Counted from the stretch's first letter, positions 8,056 to 16,083 are shown. The stretch is DNA of 37,307 nt from Actinomycetota bacterium (GCA_010029945.1 RGQW01000002.1:1-37307); one strand, 5' to 3'. A program made the numbers and translations. The notes: generated by a model from the letters alone, not told the origin.

Positions 8056-9440
8056 GCGTCCGTGAGTACCTTTCGCAGGATTTGCTCGATCTCGTCGAAA
8101 TGGGATTGATCGCAGATCAGGGGCGGGGAGAGTTGGATCACGGGGTCGCCTCGGTCATCCGCCCGGCAGTAGAGGCCGTTGTCGAAAAGGGCCTTCGAGA
8201 GGAAGCCACGCAGCAATCGCTCGGATTCGTCTTCGTCAAAGGTTTCGCGGGTGTCCTTGTCTTTGACGAGTTCGATTCCGTAGAAGTATCCGGCACCTCG
8301 GACGTCTCCCACGATGGGAAGGTCGCTGAGCTTCTCGAGGGTCCGGCGGAAAGCGCCCTCGTTCTCCTGGACGTGGTTGTTGATGCCTTCCGACTCGAAC
8401 AGATCCAGGTTCGCCATCGCCACAGCGGCACCGACCGGGTGACCTCCCCAGGTGTACCCGTGGAGGAAAGCGTTGGTTCCTGTCTTGAAGGGTTCGAAGA
8501 GTCGATCGCTGGCGATCATCGCTCCCATGGGGGAGTAACCGGAGGTCATCCCCTTCGCGCAGGTGATGATGTCCGGAGTGACACCGAAGCGCTTGATGGC
8601 GAACATATCTCCAATGCGACCGAATGCGGTGATCGTCTCGTCAGCAACCATCAAGACGTCGTATTCGTCGCAGATTTCGCGCACCCTGTCCAAGTAGCCC
8701 GGAGGTGGAGGGAAGCAGCCGCCGGAATTTTGCACCGGCTCGATGAAGACCGCGGCGACGCTATCGGGACCTTCGAACTCGATCGCTTCCGCGATTCGAT
8801 TGGCCGCCCAAAGTCCGAAGGCCTTCTCGTCATACTTGAATTCCTCCGGCGCCCGATAGAAGTTGGTGTTGGGCACTTTCACGCCGCCGGGAACCAGTGG
8901 CTCGAAGGGAACCTTGGCCGGTGGAATGCCCGTGATGCTCAGGGCACCCTGGGGTGTGCCATGGTAAGCGATCGATCGACTAATGACTTTGTGCTTTGTC
9001 GGCTTGCCGGTCATCTTGAAATACTGTTTGGCGAGTTTCCACGCCGTTTCGACAGCCTCACCTCCTCCGGAGGTAAAGAAGACACGGTTGAGGTCTCCGG
9101 GTGCGTAGTGGGCGAGACGTTCGGCGAGAGCGATCGCGCCGGGGTGGGCGTAGGACCAAATGGGGAAGAAGGCGAGTTCTTCGGCTTGCTTGGCGGCCGC
9201 GGCGGCCAGCTCGGCTCGCCCGTGCCCCAATTGAACGACGAACAGGCCGGCCAGGCCGTCGAAATACCTGCGTCCCTGATCGTCCCAGATGTACGGGCCC
9301 TCACCCTTGACGATGACGGGTACGTGACCGCCTTGGTAGTACGTGGAGTGTCGGGTGAAGTGCATCCACAGGTGGTCGCGGGCGGCATCGGCGAGAGAGG
9401 TCTCGGAGGTTTCGCGTACGTCGTTCGGCAATGTGCTCAT
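8040..9440 (-). CDS. Class III omega-amino acid/diamine:pyruvate-type aminotransferase
   Basis: A fold-type I PLP aminotransferase of 466 residues. Seen: N-terminal WMHFTRHSTYY, GEGPYIWDDQGRRYFDGLAG, the phosphate-binding FFTSGGGEAVETAWKLA, VFIEPVQNSGG, MVADETITAFGRIG and the PLP lysine in ITCAKGMTSGY (K296). Relatives act on putrescine, beta-alanine or other omega-amino donors, usually with pyruvate. Two readings fit the context: diamine or GABA transamination with the neighbouring aldehyde dehydrogenase, or beta-alanine to malonate semialdehyde feeding MmsA (18143). Its ATG overlaps the Lrp-family gene stop by 4 nt (ATGA), so the two are coupled. The acceptor and substrate cannot be fixed from sequence. 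Confidence 0.9.
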   Translation of the reverse strand: MSTLPNDVRETSETSLADAARDHLWMHFTRHSTYYQGGHVPVIVKGEGPYIWDDQGRRYFDGLAGLFVVQLGHGRAELAAAAAKQAEELAFFPIWSYAHPGAIALAERLAHYAPGDLNRVFFTSGGGEAVETAWKLAKQYFKMTGKPTKHKVISRSIAYHGTPQGALSITGIPPAKVPFEPLVPGGVKVPNTNFYRAPEEFKYDEKAFGLWAANRIAEAIEFEGPDSVAAVFIEPVQNSGGCFPPPPGYLDRVREICDEYDVLMVADETITAFGRIGDMFAIKRFGVTPDIITCAKGMTSGYSPMGAMIASDRLFEPFKTGTNAFLHGYTWGGHPVGAAVAMANLDLFESEGINNHVQENEGAFRRTLEKLSDLPIVGDVRGAGYFYGIELVKDKDTRETFDEDESERLLRGFLSKALFDNGLYCRADDRGDPVIQLSPPLICDQSHFDEIEQILRKVLTDAWSIL

Positions 9441-9898
9441 CGTGTTCCCCAGGAGTAGATCTGTTTGCGGAGTTTGAGATAGACGAAGGTTTCGGTGCGG
9501 GTCACGCCGGGCACCGACCGGATGGAGTCGTTCAGGATGCGAAGGAGGTGATCGTCGTCTTCGGCAACTACCTCCGCCAGGATGTCGAAGCCGCCGGCGC
9601 AGACGACGAGGTATTGGACATCGGGCAACTTCTCGATGGCCTCGGCGGCAGCATCCAGGTTCCCGGTCACGCTGATGCCGATCATGGCGGCGCGGGCAAA
9701 GCCCACCTGCAGTGGGTCGGTGACCGCGACGATCTGCATCACCCCCGCGTCCAGGAGGCGTTGCACCCGTTGTCGCACGGCCGCTTCCGATAGACCGACC
9801 GTCTTGCCGATGGCGCTGTAGGAGCGCCGGCCGTCCGCCTGGAGTTCCTCGATGATCGACTTGGAGACGTCGTCGAGGACCGGGGTTTTGGTTGACAC
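9437..9898 (-). CDS. Lrp/AsnC family transcriptional regulator
   Basis: Winged-helix plus RAM ligand-binding domain, about 153 residues. Seen: LDDVSKSIIEELQADGRRSY, a helix-turn-helix with IGKTVGLSEAAVRQRVQRL, then VQIVAVTDPLQVGF-like strands and VVCAGGFDILAEVVAEDDD, typical of the RAM domain that binds amino acids. I choose GTG 9898 because the family N-terminus begins there. The frame is open to 10039 but that part is the intergenic control region. There is no clear ribosome site, only a G-run directly before the GTG. It is divergent from the aldehyde dehydrogenase at 10067 and first in the operon with the aminotransferase, so it probably controls both in response to an amino acid or amine. 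Confidence 0.88.
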   Translation of the reverse strand: MSTKTPVLDDVSKSIIEELQADGRRSYSAIGKTVGLSEAAVRQRVQRLLDAGVMQIVAVTDPLQVGFARAAMIGISVTGNLDAAAEAIEKLPDVQYLVVCAGGFDILAEVVAEDDDHLLRILNDSIRSVPGVTRTETFVYLKLRKQIYSWGTR

Positions 9899-9975
9899 CC
9901 CGCCATGGTTGCCGATGTGAACCCCAGAAGCAAGTGAATTAGTGGCAGATTCACCAATCAGATACGGAATTCGTT

Positions 9976-9993
9976 GTGTTTGGCCCAAAACAC
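9976..9993. promoter_or_regulatory. Dyad GTGTTT-N6-AAACAC, candidate operator
   Basis: A perfect 6-bp inverted repeat around a 6-nt spacer (GTGTTTGGCCCAAAACAC) in the 168-bp gap between the divergent Lrp-family gene and the aldehyde dehydrogenase. Position and symmetry suit a regulator site, possibly for the Lrp-type protein itself. No binding evidence exists. Confidence 0.45.
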
Positions 9994-10014
9994 TGTGGAA
10001 ATGCCCCCTACGTC

Positions 10015-10024
10015 CTAACGTTAG
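10015..10024. promoter_or_regulatory. Perfect 10-bp palindrome CTAACGTTAG
   Basis: Lies 43 bp upstream of the aldehyde dehydrogenase GTG (10067) and 22 bp after the GTGTTT dyad. It is probably in or near the promoter or 5' leader of that gene, and is a candidate operator half of the same control region. Confidence 0.35.
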
Positions 10025-10066
10025 TTCGCTGAGGACCATCAGCAGTCGAAGCCGAGGAGGCGAGCA

Positions 10067-11503
10067 GTGGAGGTTCGAAACTTCATCGACGGCGACAGTG
10101 TCGATGCCCAGAGCGGGTCACGCAGTGACCTGGTGGACCCGACCACGGGTGAGGTATTCGCCCAAGCCCCGGTCTCACAGGCTGCCGATATCGATGCCGC
10201 GTACGCCGCGGCTGAGCGCGGCTTCGAGGTGTGGGGAAACACAACTCCGGCGGAGCGCCAGATGGCACTGCTGAAGATCGCCGACGCGATCGAGTCTCAT
10301 GCCGACGAGTTGATTGCTCTGGAGAGCCAGAACACCGGGAAGCCGCTGGCCCTGGTCGCCTCGGAGGAGATCCCACCGATGGTGGATCAGATTCGATTCT
10401 TCGCTGGTGCGGCTCGAGTTCTCGATGGACGCGCTGCGGGTGAATACATGGCGGGACATACGTCCTTCATTCGACGCGAACCAGTCGGGATTGTCGGTCA
10501 GGTGACGCCCTGGAACTACCCGATGATGATGGCGGTGTGGAAATTCGCTCCCGCCATTGCGGCAGGAAATTCGGTGGTCCTCAAGCCGAGCGACACCACG
10601 CCGGTGACGACGGTTCGGATGGCAGAAATCATCGCCGAGGCCGATGTCCTTCCTGCGGGTGTATTCAACGTGGTGTGCGGCGATCGGGACACCGGACGCA
10701 ATCTCGTCGAACACCCGACGCCACAGATGGTGGCGATCACCGGCTCCGTGCGCGCCGGCATGCAGGTGGCCGAGTCAGCGGCCCGTGACGTCAAGCGCGT
10801 TCATTTGGAGCTGGGTGGCAAGGCCCCGGTGATGGTGTTCGACGATGCCGATCTTGAGGCCGCCGCGGAAGCCTTGGCGATCGCCGGATACTTCAACGCC
10901 GGCCAAGACTGCACGGCGGCGACCCGAATGATCGTGGCTCCGAAGATCTACGACGACTTCGTCGCCGCCATGAGCGAGCAAGCAGCGAATACCGCCACGA
11001 CGTTCGCGGATGGACCCGGCGGAGAAGCGCTCGTGCCACCGGTCAACAACGCCAACCAATTCGACCGCGTGTTGGGGTTCTTGGAGCGGACACCGAAGCA
11101 TGCGGAGATCGTCGCGGGAGGTGACCGCGACGGCGACCGAGGGTTCTTCGTTCAACCAACCGTCGTCGCGAATCTGCAACAGGATGACGAAATGATCCAG
11201 CAGGAAGTCTTCGGACCTGTGATCACCATCCAGCGCTTCACCGATGAGGACGAGGCCCTTCGTTGGGCCAACGGGGTGTCGTACGGATTGGCGTCCAGTG
11301 TGTGGACCAAAGACTTCGGCCGCGCCATGCGCATGTCGAAGGCTTTGAACTTTGGAACGGTATGGATCAACACGCACATTCCATTGGTCGCCGAGATGCC
11401 GCACGGAGGCTTTAAGCACTCCGGATACGGCAAAGACCTGTCCATGTATGGGTTCGAGGACTACACACGCATCAAGCACGTCATGGCAGACATTTCGCTG
11501 TAG
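10067..11503 (+). CDS. Aminobutyraldehyde-type dehydrogenase
   Basis: An NAD(P)-dependent aldehyde dehydrogenase of 478 residues, most like gamma-aminobutyraldehyde/betaine aldehyde dehydrogenases. Seen: VGQVTPWNYPMMMAVWK, the cofactor loop VFNVVCGDRDTG with ITGSVRAG, general base E248 in LELGGKAP and nucleophile C282 in AGQDCTAATR, and the C-terminal MPHGGFKHSGYGKDLSMYGF. It should oxidise 4-aminobutanal (from putrescine) to GABA or 3-aminopropanal to beta-alanine. GTG 10067 has a strong GAGGAGG at 10054-10060. Divergent from the Lrp-family operon. A close paralogue lies at 23643. Confidence 0.9.
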   Translation: MEVRNFIDGDSVDAQSGSRSDLVDPTTGEVFAQAPVSQAADIDAAYAAAERGFEVWGNTTPAERQMALLKIADAIESHADELIALESQNTGKPLALVASEEIPPMVDQIRFFAGAARVLDGRAAGEYMAGHTSFIRREPVGIVGQVTPWNYPMMMAVWKFAPAIAAGNSVVLKPSDTTPVTTVRMAEIIAEADVLPAGVFNVVCGDRDTGRNLVEHPTPQMVAITGSVRAGMQVAESAARDVKRVHLELGGKAPVMVFDDADLEAAAEALAIAGYFNAGQDCTAATRMIVAPKIYDDFVAAMSEQAANTATTFADGPGGEALVPPVNNANQFDRVLGFLERTPKHAEIVAGGDRDGDRGFFVQPTVVANLQQDDEMIQQEVFGPVITIQRFTDEDEALRWANGVSYGLASSVWTKDFGRAMRMSKALNFGTVWINTHIPLVAEMPHGGFKHSGYGKDLSMYGFEDYTRIKHVMADISL

Positions 11504-11536
11504 CACCCGAGACACGCATCGGTGCGCCACTGAGAC

Positions 11537-12463
11537 TTATCGCAGTATGCCCTTGGCCGCTTCGATAGCGGCGGTAACGAAGGACCGGGCCGCGGGCAGA
11601 GATTGATCACCCTGACGAATCACCAAAGAGATGACTCGGGGCTCGATGGTGGGGGAGAGTGAGACGGTCGTGATGCCGGCGTCGTGCATGTCTATCGCGA
11701 GTCGAGGCATGACCGCCGGGCCCACCCCGCTTCGCACCATCGCCTGGACGGCTCCGTTGTCGACGGTTCGAAAGAGGTAACGAGGCGTAATCCCGTTACT
11801 GCGAAGAAAAGCGTCGACGTCGTCCTGATACGTCAGCGCCGGTTGGCCAATGAGATCAACTCCGTCCAGAGCCGTGATGGGGATCGTGCCGTTGTGCGCG
11901 TGCACGTGCTCGTGGAGTTCGCTGTCGGGGCCGAGGAGGAGCAGGTACGGGTCGGTGCCCAGTTCTGTCACGTCCAGACGGGGGTCGTTCGAGGTTCCCT
12001 CGATGAAGGTCGCGTCGAGCTCGTCCTCGAGGAGGAGGTCGATCAAGCCCTCGGAACTCGGGCCTTCGAACAAAGAGAAGGTCACGTGCGGAGATTTCAT
12101 TCGCAGGGCGTGAACAGCGACGGGCAGTAGGTGGACCGCGACGCTTTGGAAAGTTCCGATCTTGATCCGGCCGGCGGCACCGGAGGCCACATCGCGAATA
12201 TCGAGTTCGGCGTTTGTCAGGTGCTCGAGAATGTGTTGCGCCTGGGGCAGCAGCACCCTGCCAAGGGGAGTGAGCGAAATGGGCTTCGGGCCACCGGGTC
12301 GCTCGAAGAGCCGGGCTCCGATGTGCTTTTCCAGTGCGGCCACCTGCTGGCTGACGGTGGCCTGCCCATACCGGAGTTCGTCCGCGGCGGCACTGAAGGA
12401 CTCTTCGCGGGCAACAGCGACGAACGCCGCGAGCTGCCGAAACGAAGCTTCTGCCATCCCCAT
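11537..12463 (-). CDS. LysR family transcriptional regulator
   Basis: A 308-residue LysR-type regulator. Seen: the N-terminal winged helix FRQLAAFVAVAREESFSAAA, then VSQQVAALEKHIGARLFER, and a periplasmic-binding-like effector domain from about residue 90 (GRIKIGTFQSVAVHLLPVAV...). The frame is open to 12499, but I start at ATG 12463 because a TATAAT box ends 7 nt before it and no ribosome site precedes it, which is consistent with a leaderless transcript. Divergent from the small membrane protein at 12553, which is the likeliest target. The convergent aldehyde dehydrogenase ends 33 bp away. Effector unknown. Confidence 0.9.
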   Translation of the reverse strand: MGMAEASFRQLAAFVAVAREESFSAAADELRYGQATVSQQVAALEKHIGARLFERPGGPKPISLTPLGRVLLPQAQHILEHLTNAELDIRDVASGAAGRIKIGTFQSVAVHLLPVAVHALRMKSPHVTFSLFEGPSSEGLIDLLLEDELDATFIEGTSNDPRLDVTELGTDPYLLLLGPDSELHEHVHAHNGTIPITALDGVDLIGQPALTYQDDVDAFLRSNGITPRYLFRTVDNGAVQAMVRSGVGPAVMPRLAIDMHDAGITTVSLSPTIEPRVISLVIRQGDQSLPAARSFVTAAIEAAKGILR

Positions 12464-12476
12464 GTATTCGATTATA
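12464..12476 (-). promoter_or_regulatory. -10 box TATAAT of the LysR gene, probable leaderless promoter
   Basis: On the minus strand TATAAT occupies 12476-12471, followed by seven bases and then ATG 12463. The +1 would therefore fall at or next to the A of the start codon. No Shine-Dalgarno sequence is present. The surrounding 90 bp are clearly more AT-rich than the rest of the window. Confidence 0.55.
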
Positions 12477-12532
12477 CGATCAACACGACCATATTCCATA
12501 ATTTTTCATGTTCACAAGATTCCTTTAACTTT

Positions 12533-12545
12533 CCCTCCAGGAGGG
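12533..12545 (+). promoter_or_regulatory. Palindromic Shine-Dalgarno CCCTCCAGGAGGG
   Basis: The strong ribosome site AGGAGGG (12539-12545), 7 nt before ATG 12553, is the right half of a perfect 6-bp dyad with a single central base. The 1-nt loop is too tight for an ordinary hairpin. The dyad could be an operator or allow RNA dimer pairing, or could be chance. Confidence 0.4.
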
Positions 12546-12552
12546 AAAAGAA

Positions 12553-13110
12553 ATGATTGCGTGGTACTGGTCGTGGATTCTCATGTCGGTCAACCTGACC
12601 GCCATGGTCCTAGCGGGGCGACGGCTGTGGTGGGCCTGGCTGGTCGCCGTCGTCGCCGAATGTCTGTGGTTGGTCTACGGATATGCAACCCAGCAGTGGG
12701 GCTTCTCGGTGTTCGCCCTGGTCTTCGGTGCCGTCTACCTACGCAATGCCTACACGTGGCGTGATGGGCCGCGCCCGAGAGAGCAAAGCCGCGGTGACAT
12801 CAGTTCGGACGACATCAGCCCGGACCACGCGAGCAACGAGCTCGCGCTCGACGTCGCACCCATCGGCGCACTCGCGGACTTCGATGCTCTGGCTATGGCG
12901 ATAGAGGATCGGTCCTGGAGCGACGCCGACCCGCGTGCACACGACATCGTGGCTACCGCCCGCGCTCGCGGACTGAATCCCGTGGCGATCGATGTGTACG
13001 AGGACTACGCGAGTCCGCGCCCCGTTCGCGAGCGAGCCCTTGCGGCGATCGCGAGTGCTGTACGCCGGCAGGAGGGTCATCCGGCAGCCTCGTTCGGTTT
13101 GGCTAGTTGA
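12553..13110 (+). CDS. Small membrane protein of unknown function
   Basis: I do not recognise this 185-residue protein. The first 70 residues are strongly hydrophobic and tryptophan-rich, with two or three probable membrane segments (WYWSWILMSVNLTAMVLAG; WWAWLVAVVAECLWLVYGY; WGFSVFALVFGAVYL). This somewhat resembles small PnuC/nicotinamide-riboside-transporter-like proteins, but that is only an impression. Residues 75-100 are polar and Asp/Ser-rich. The rest (DFDALAMAIEDRSWSDADPR onward) looks like a soluble helical tail. ATG 12553 has a strong ribosome site. Divergent from a LysR gene and closed by a strong terminator, so probably a single-gene unit under LysR control. Confidence 0.7.
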   Translation: MIAWYWSWILMSVNLTAMVLAGRRLWWAWLVAVVAECLWLVYGYATQQWGFSVFALVFGAVYLRNAYTWRDGPRPREQSRGDISSDDISPDHASNELALDVAPIGALADFDALAMAIEDRSWSDADPRAHDIVATARARGLNPVAIDVYEDYASPRPVRERALAAIASAVRRQEGHPAASFGLAS

Positions 13111-13142
13111 CTCACGCGGTCGACACCGCAGGCGATTCAAGA

Positions 13143-13182
13143 CACAAAGAAGGCCCGAGCCGAAGCCCGGGCCTTCCTTGTG
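13143..13182. terminator. Bidirectional intrinsic-type terminator hairpin
   Basis: Arms GAAGGCCCGAGC (13149-13160) and GCCCGGGCCTTC (13165-13176) pair with one A-C mismatch around a CGAA tetraloop. CACAA (13143-13147) and TTGTG (13178-13182) extend the stem below a single mismatch. It sits between the convergent membrane protein gene and the ABC operon, so it can serve both. Confidence 0.85.
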
Positions 13183-13213
13183 CCGTCAGTGATACACCTC
13201 CGGCGGATTATTT

Positions 13214-14461
13214 CTAGGCGCCACCCTCGTTGAGGGTCACCTCGATCGGGCTGAAGCCCTCACCGGTGGTGTCCAGTCCCATGTTGGTGAGCTCCGCGTT
13301 GGCGGTCTCTGCGAACTGGTTGGTGTAGGCCTCCGCCGGCGGGGCGGAAGTGATGACCGTTGCACCCTCAAGGTTCGGGGAGTTGAGGGAGATGTCGACG
13401 GTCTGATCCCATTCAGCCGCATCCATGATGCCGATGCCGTTCGGTGACGGCCAGACCAGCTTGTTGACTTCGTTCATCATCCACAGCTGGTGGCTGGCTC
13501 CGAGCTGCGAACCATTGGCGGTCACAATCTCGGCGCACTCCTGCGGATTGTCGCGGCAGTAGATCCAGCCTTCGAAGGACGCGGTAACGAAGCGCTGCGC
13601 CAGATCGGCGTAGTCGGCGTCACCAAGCCGGGCCTCGTCCGCCCAAATGGCATCCTGAAGCATGCCGACTCCGTAGTCCGCGTAGTTGATGACGTTGAAG
13701 TCATCGGCGGTGTACAGCTCACCGGTGTCCGGGTTCACTGCTTCGAGGAGCTGTGCGTACTCGTTGTACGTCATCGCCTCGGCCGCATCAATCTCGCGGT
13801 TCAGCAGGGCGACCATGTCGAACTGCTGCTGGACGAGCTCCACGTCGGAAGCCGGGTCGAGGCCTTCCTTGCCGAGAGCTGCGAAGATCTCGTACTCGTT
13901 GCCGAAGCCCCAGTTACCGATCTTCTTGCCCTGGAAGTCCGCGGGGGACTCGATGCCGGAATCCGCCCATGCCACCTGCAAGGTGCCGGAGCGCTGGAAC
14001 ACCTGGGCGATGTCGACGATGCCGGCTCCCTGCTCACGCGATGCGAGCGCCTTGGGCACCCATGCGAGAGCGAAGTCAGCGCCGCCCTGTGCGAGAACGG
14101 TCTGCGGAACGATGTCCACGCCGCCCTCAAGGATCGTGACGTCGATGCAGTTGTCCTCGTAGAAGCCGAGGTCCTTGGCTGCGTAGTACCCAGCGAACTG
14201 AGCCTGGACGAACCACTGCAACTGAAGACTGGCGGGAGTCAGTTCCGCACAACCTTCGTCGGCAGCAGGCTCCTCGACCTCAGCTTCTTCGGTTTCCTCT
14301 GGTTCGGTGTCCTCTTCGACTGCCGGTTCTTCCACTGCGGTTTCCTCCGCGGCGGTCTCCTCAGAGCTCGAGTCCGAGCTGCTGCAGGCCGACAGCGCGA
14401 GCACACCGACTGCGGCGAGACTCACAACTTGAGTCCACCGACTGCGTGCGATGTTGCGCAT
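13214..14461 (-). CDS. ABC transporter substrate-binding lipoprotein, NMT1/THI5-like
   Basis: A lipoprotein (signal peptide, lipobox LSAC with C26) of 415 residues. After a very acidic linker (about residues 30-70, mostly Glu/Ala/Pro) comes the binding domain: LQLQWFVQAQFAGYYAAKDL, GFYEDNCIDVTILEGG, then ADFALAWVPKALASRE, the pattern of ThiY/SsuA/NMT1-type proteins. Relatives bind pyrimidine-like or small heterocyclic ligands such as formylaminopyrimidine. With dihydropyrimidinase and beta-ureidopropionase-like genes in the same operon, a pyrimidine, dihydropyrimidine or hydantoin ligand is the natural guess. Last gene of the operon, ending at the terminator at 13143-13182. Ribosome site AAGGAGG before ATG 14461. 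Confidence 0.88.
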   Translation of the reverse strand: MRNIARSRWTQVVSLAAVGVLALSACSSSDSSSEETAAEETAVEEPAVEEDTEPEETEEAEVEEPAADEGCAELTPASLQLQWFVQAQFAGYYAAKDLGFYEDNCIDVTILEGGVDIVPQTVLAQGGADFALAWVPKALASREQGAGIVDIAQVFQRSGTLQVAWADSGIESPADFQGKKIGNWGFGNEYEIFAALGKEGLDPASDVELVQQQFDMVALLNREIDAAEAMTYNEYAQLLEAVNPDTGELYTADDFNVINYADYGVGMLQDAIWADEARLGDADYADLAQRFVTASFEGWIYCRDNPQECAEIVTANGSQLGASHQLWMMNEVNKLVWPSPNGIGIMDAAEWDQTVDISLNSPNLEGATVITSAPPAEAYTNQFAETANAELTNMGLDTTGEGFSPIEVTLNEGGA

Positions 14462-14479
14462 ACTTCCTCCTTCTTCGTG

Positions 14480-15262
14480 TCAGGCCGAACTTGCTCTGCC
14501 TGTCCAGGGTGTTGTCCATCGCTCGATGGCCACGACGATCAAGTAGAACGCCAAGCCGACGATGATGGCTGCAACTACATATGCCCACGCTCGTCCGTAG
14601 GCGGTGTTGGCTGCCGAACTCGCTATTCGAGAGCCAAGTCCTTGTTGAGGGCCGCCGAAATACTCGGCGACCAGTGCCGCGATGACGGCGAGGGGGGCCG
14701 CGACCTTCATTCCGGTGAAGAAGAAGGGAACGGCGTTGGGGATGCGCAGGACGCGCAGCACGGTTCGTGGCTGGGCGTTCATCGAGCGCATCAACTCCAG
14801 TTGCACCGGTTGCACCTGAATCAGTCCGCGGGTGACGTTCACGAACATCGGGAAGAACACGATGACCGCGGTCACGAGAACCCGTGGGGTTCGACTCGTG
14901 ATGCTGAACATGTTGTTCAGTATCGGTGTCAGAGCAATGATGGGCACTGCCGCCAGGCCGGCGGCAAGGGGAGTGACCAAATTGTTAACCACGAAGAAGC
15001 GCTGGGCGAGCAGCGCCATGACCAGGCCGACGATTGTTCCGAACACAAGTCCAAGAAACGCGGTCGTGCCGGTGTAGAGGGCGGTCTCCCACATCAGCGC
15101 GATATCGCCGAAGAAGTTCTCGGCAATCAGGGACGGGGCCGGCAGCAGGTAGGGCTGAATATCCCGGACCACCACGAGGAGCTGCCAGGCGCTCAGGAAG
15201 AGCACCGCGATGAGCACCGGTGGCCAGATGAACTTCAGCCGATCGGCCGTTTGGGAAGACAT
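14480..15262 (-). CDS. ABC transporter permease (SsuC/ThiX-like)
   Basis: A membrane subunit of 260 residues with about six hydrophobic segments. Seen: LIAVLFLSAWQLLVVV-type first helix, VFGTIVGLVMALLAQRFF, and the EAA-type cytoplasmic loop IQVQPVQLELMRSMNAQPRT preceding VLRIPNAVPFFFTGMKVAAP, which contacts the ATPase. Its ATG overlaps the ATPase gene's TGA by one base. It pairs with the second permease at 16080, so the pore is probably a heterodimer. Confidence 0.9.
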   Translation of the reverse strand: MSSQTADRLKFIWPPVLIAVLFLSAWQLLVVVRDIQPYLLPAPSLIAENFFGDIALMWETALYTGTTAFLGLVFGTIVGLVMALLAQRFFVVNNLVTPLAAGLAAVPIIALTPILNNMFSITSRTPRVLVTAVIVFFPMFVNVTRGLIQVQPVQLELMRSMNAQPRTVLRVLRIPNAVPFFFTGMKVAAPLAVIAALVAEYFGGPQQGLGSRIASSAANTAYGRAWAYVVAAIIVGLAFYLIVVAIERWTTPWTGRASSA

Positions 15263-16083
15263 CAGACTTCGCCCACCTTGGCGCGCGCATCCGAACCTCC
15301 CACGCGTCCGCGCAGAGCCTCGCGGACCGCGGTAACGGCGTCGAAGAAGGCGTCGGCTTCGCGGGTGTCCTCGTCGCGGTCGCCTCCCAGGGGCACGTCC
15401 ACGATGTCGGTGATGCGCCCGGGACGGGGCGACATGACCACGACACGATCGGACAGGTAGACAGCCTCGGGGATCGAGTGGGTGACGAACACGATCGACT
15501 TGCCCGTTTCCTTGCGGATGCGCAGGAGTTCGTTCTGCATGCGTTCGCGTGTCATCTCATCGAGGGCGCCGAAGGGCTCGTCCATGAGCAGGATCGTCGG
15601 GTCGACTGCCAGCGAACGAGCGATGGCCACGCGCTGTTGCATACCGCCGGATAATTCCCACGGCCGGTGTTCCGCGAAGTCCGCGAGTTGCACCATGTCG
15701 AGAAGTTCCAGGGCGCGGGCTTTGCGCTTGGCCTTGTCCCAGCCCTGCAACTCCAGGGGTAGTTCCACGTTGCGTCGCACCGTCCGCCAGTCGAAGAGTG
15801 CCGCCTGCTGGAACGCCATTCCGTACAACTGCTGCTCCCGAGCCTCGTGAGGAGTGTGACCGGCGACGCGCATATCGCCTTTGGTCGCGTCGGTGAGGTC
15901 GGCAATGACGCGCAGCAGGGTGGACTTGCCGCAGCCGGAGGGCCCGATGAGCGAAATGAATTCTCCGGACTCAACGGTCAGGTGCACGTCCTGCAGCGCT
16001 GTTACCTCGTTGGGCTGACCCTCGTTGAAGATCTTCCAGATGCCGTCGGCGTGGACTGCGTGCTCGGTGGTCGCCGTGCTCAT
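15262..16083 (-). CDS. ABC transporter ATP-binding protein (SsuB/ThiZ-like)
   Basis: The ATPase of the importer, 273 residues. Seen: Walker A GPSGCGKST (residues 47-55), Q-loop region MAFQQAALFDWRTVRRN, signature LSGGMQQRVAIARSLA, Walker B ILLMDEPFGALDEMTRE and switch FVTHSIPEAVYLSDRV. The VxLPxE/WRTV pattern and length fit the nitrate/sulfonate/taurine-type branch. The ATG overlaps the upstream permease stop by 4 nt (ATGA). Confidence 0.93.
   Translation of the reverse strand: MSTATTEHAVHADGIWKIFNEGQPNEVTALQDVHLTVESGEFISLIGPSGCGKSTLLRVIADLTDATKGDMRVAGHTPHEAREQQLYGMAFQQAALFDWRTVRRNVELPLELQGWDKAKRKARALELLDMVQLADFAEHRPWELSGGMQQRVAIARSLAVDPTILLMDEPFGALDEMTRERMQNELLRIRKETGKSIVFVTHSIPEAVYLSDRVVVMSPRPGRITDIVDVPLGGDRDEDTREADAFFDAVTAVREALRGRVGGSDARAKVGEV

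Noticed and set aside
8082..9458. A 458-codon + strand open frame opposite the class III aminotransferase
   Set aside because: The minus strand carries all aminotransferase motifs; this is the mirrored frame.
9899..10039. N-terminal extension of the Lrp/AsnC protein
   Set aside because: The winged-helix domain begins at the GTG at 9898, and the upstream part is the divergent promoter with dyads.
11504..11536. CGCA-TCGG-TGCG mini-hairpin between the convergent aldehyde dehydrogenase and LysR genes
   Set aside because: A 4-bp stem is too weak to call a terminator.
13490..15460. A 656-codon open frame on the + strand, antisense to the ABC importer
   Set aside because: It mirrors conserved genes on the other strand, has low-complexity Arg/Asp/His-rich translation, no ribosome site and no family motif. 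It is a GC-rich shadow frame.
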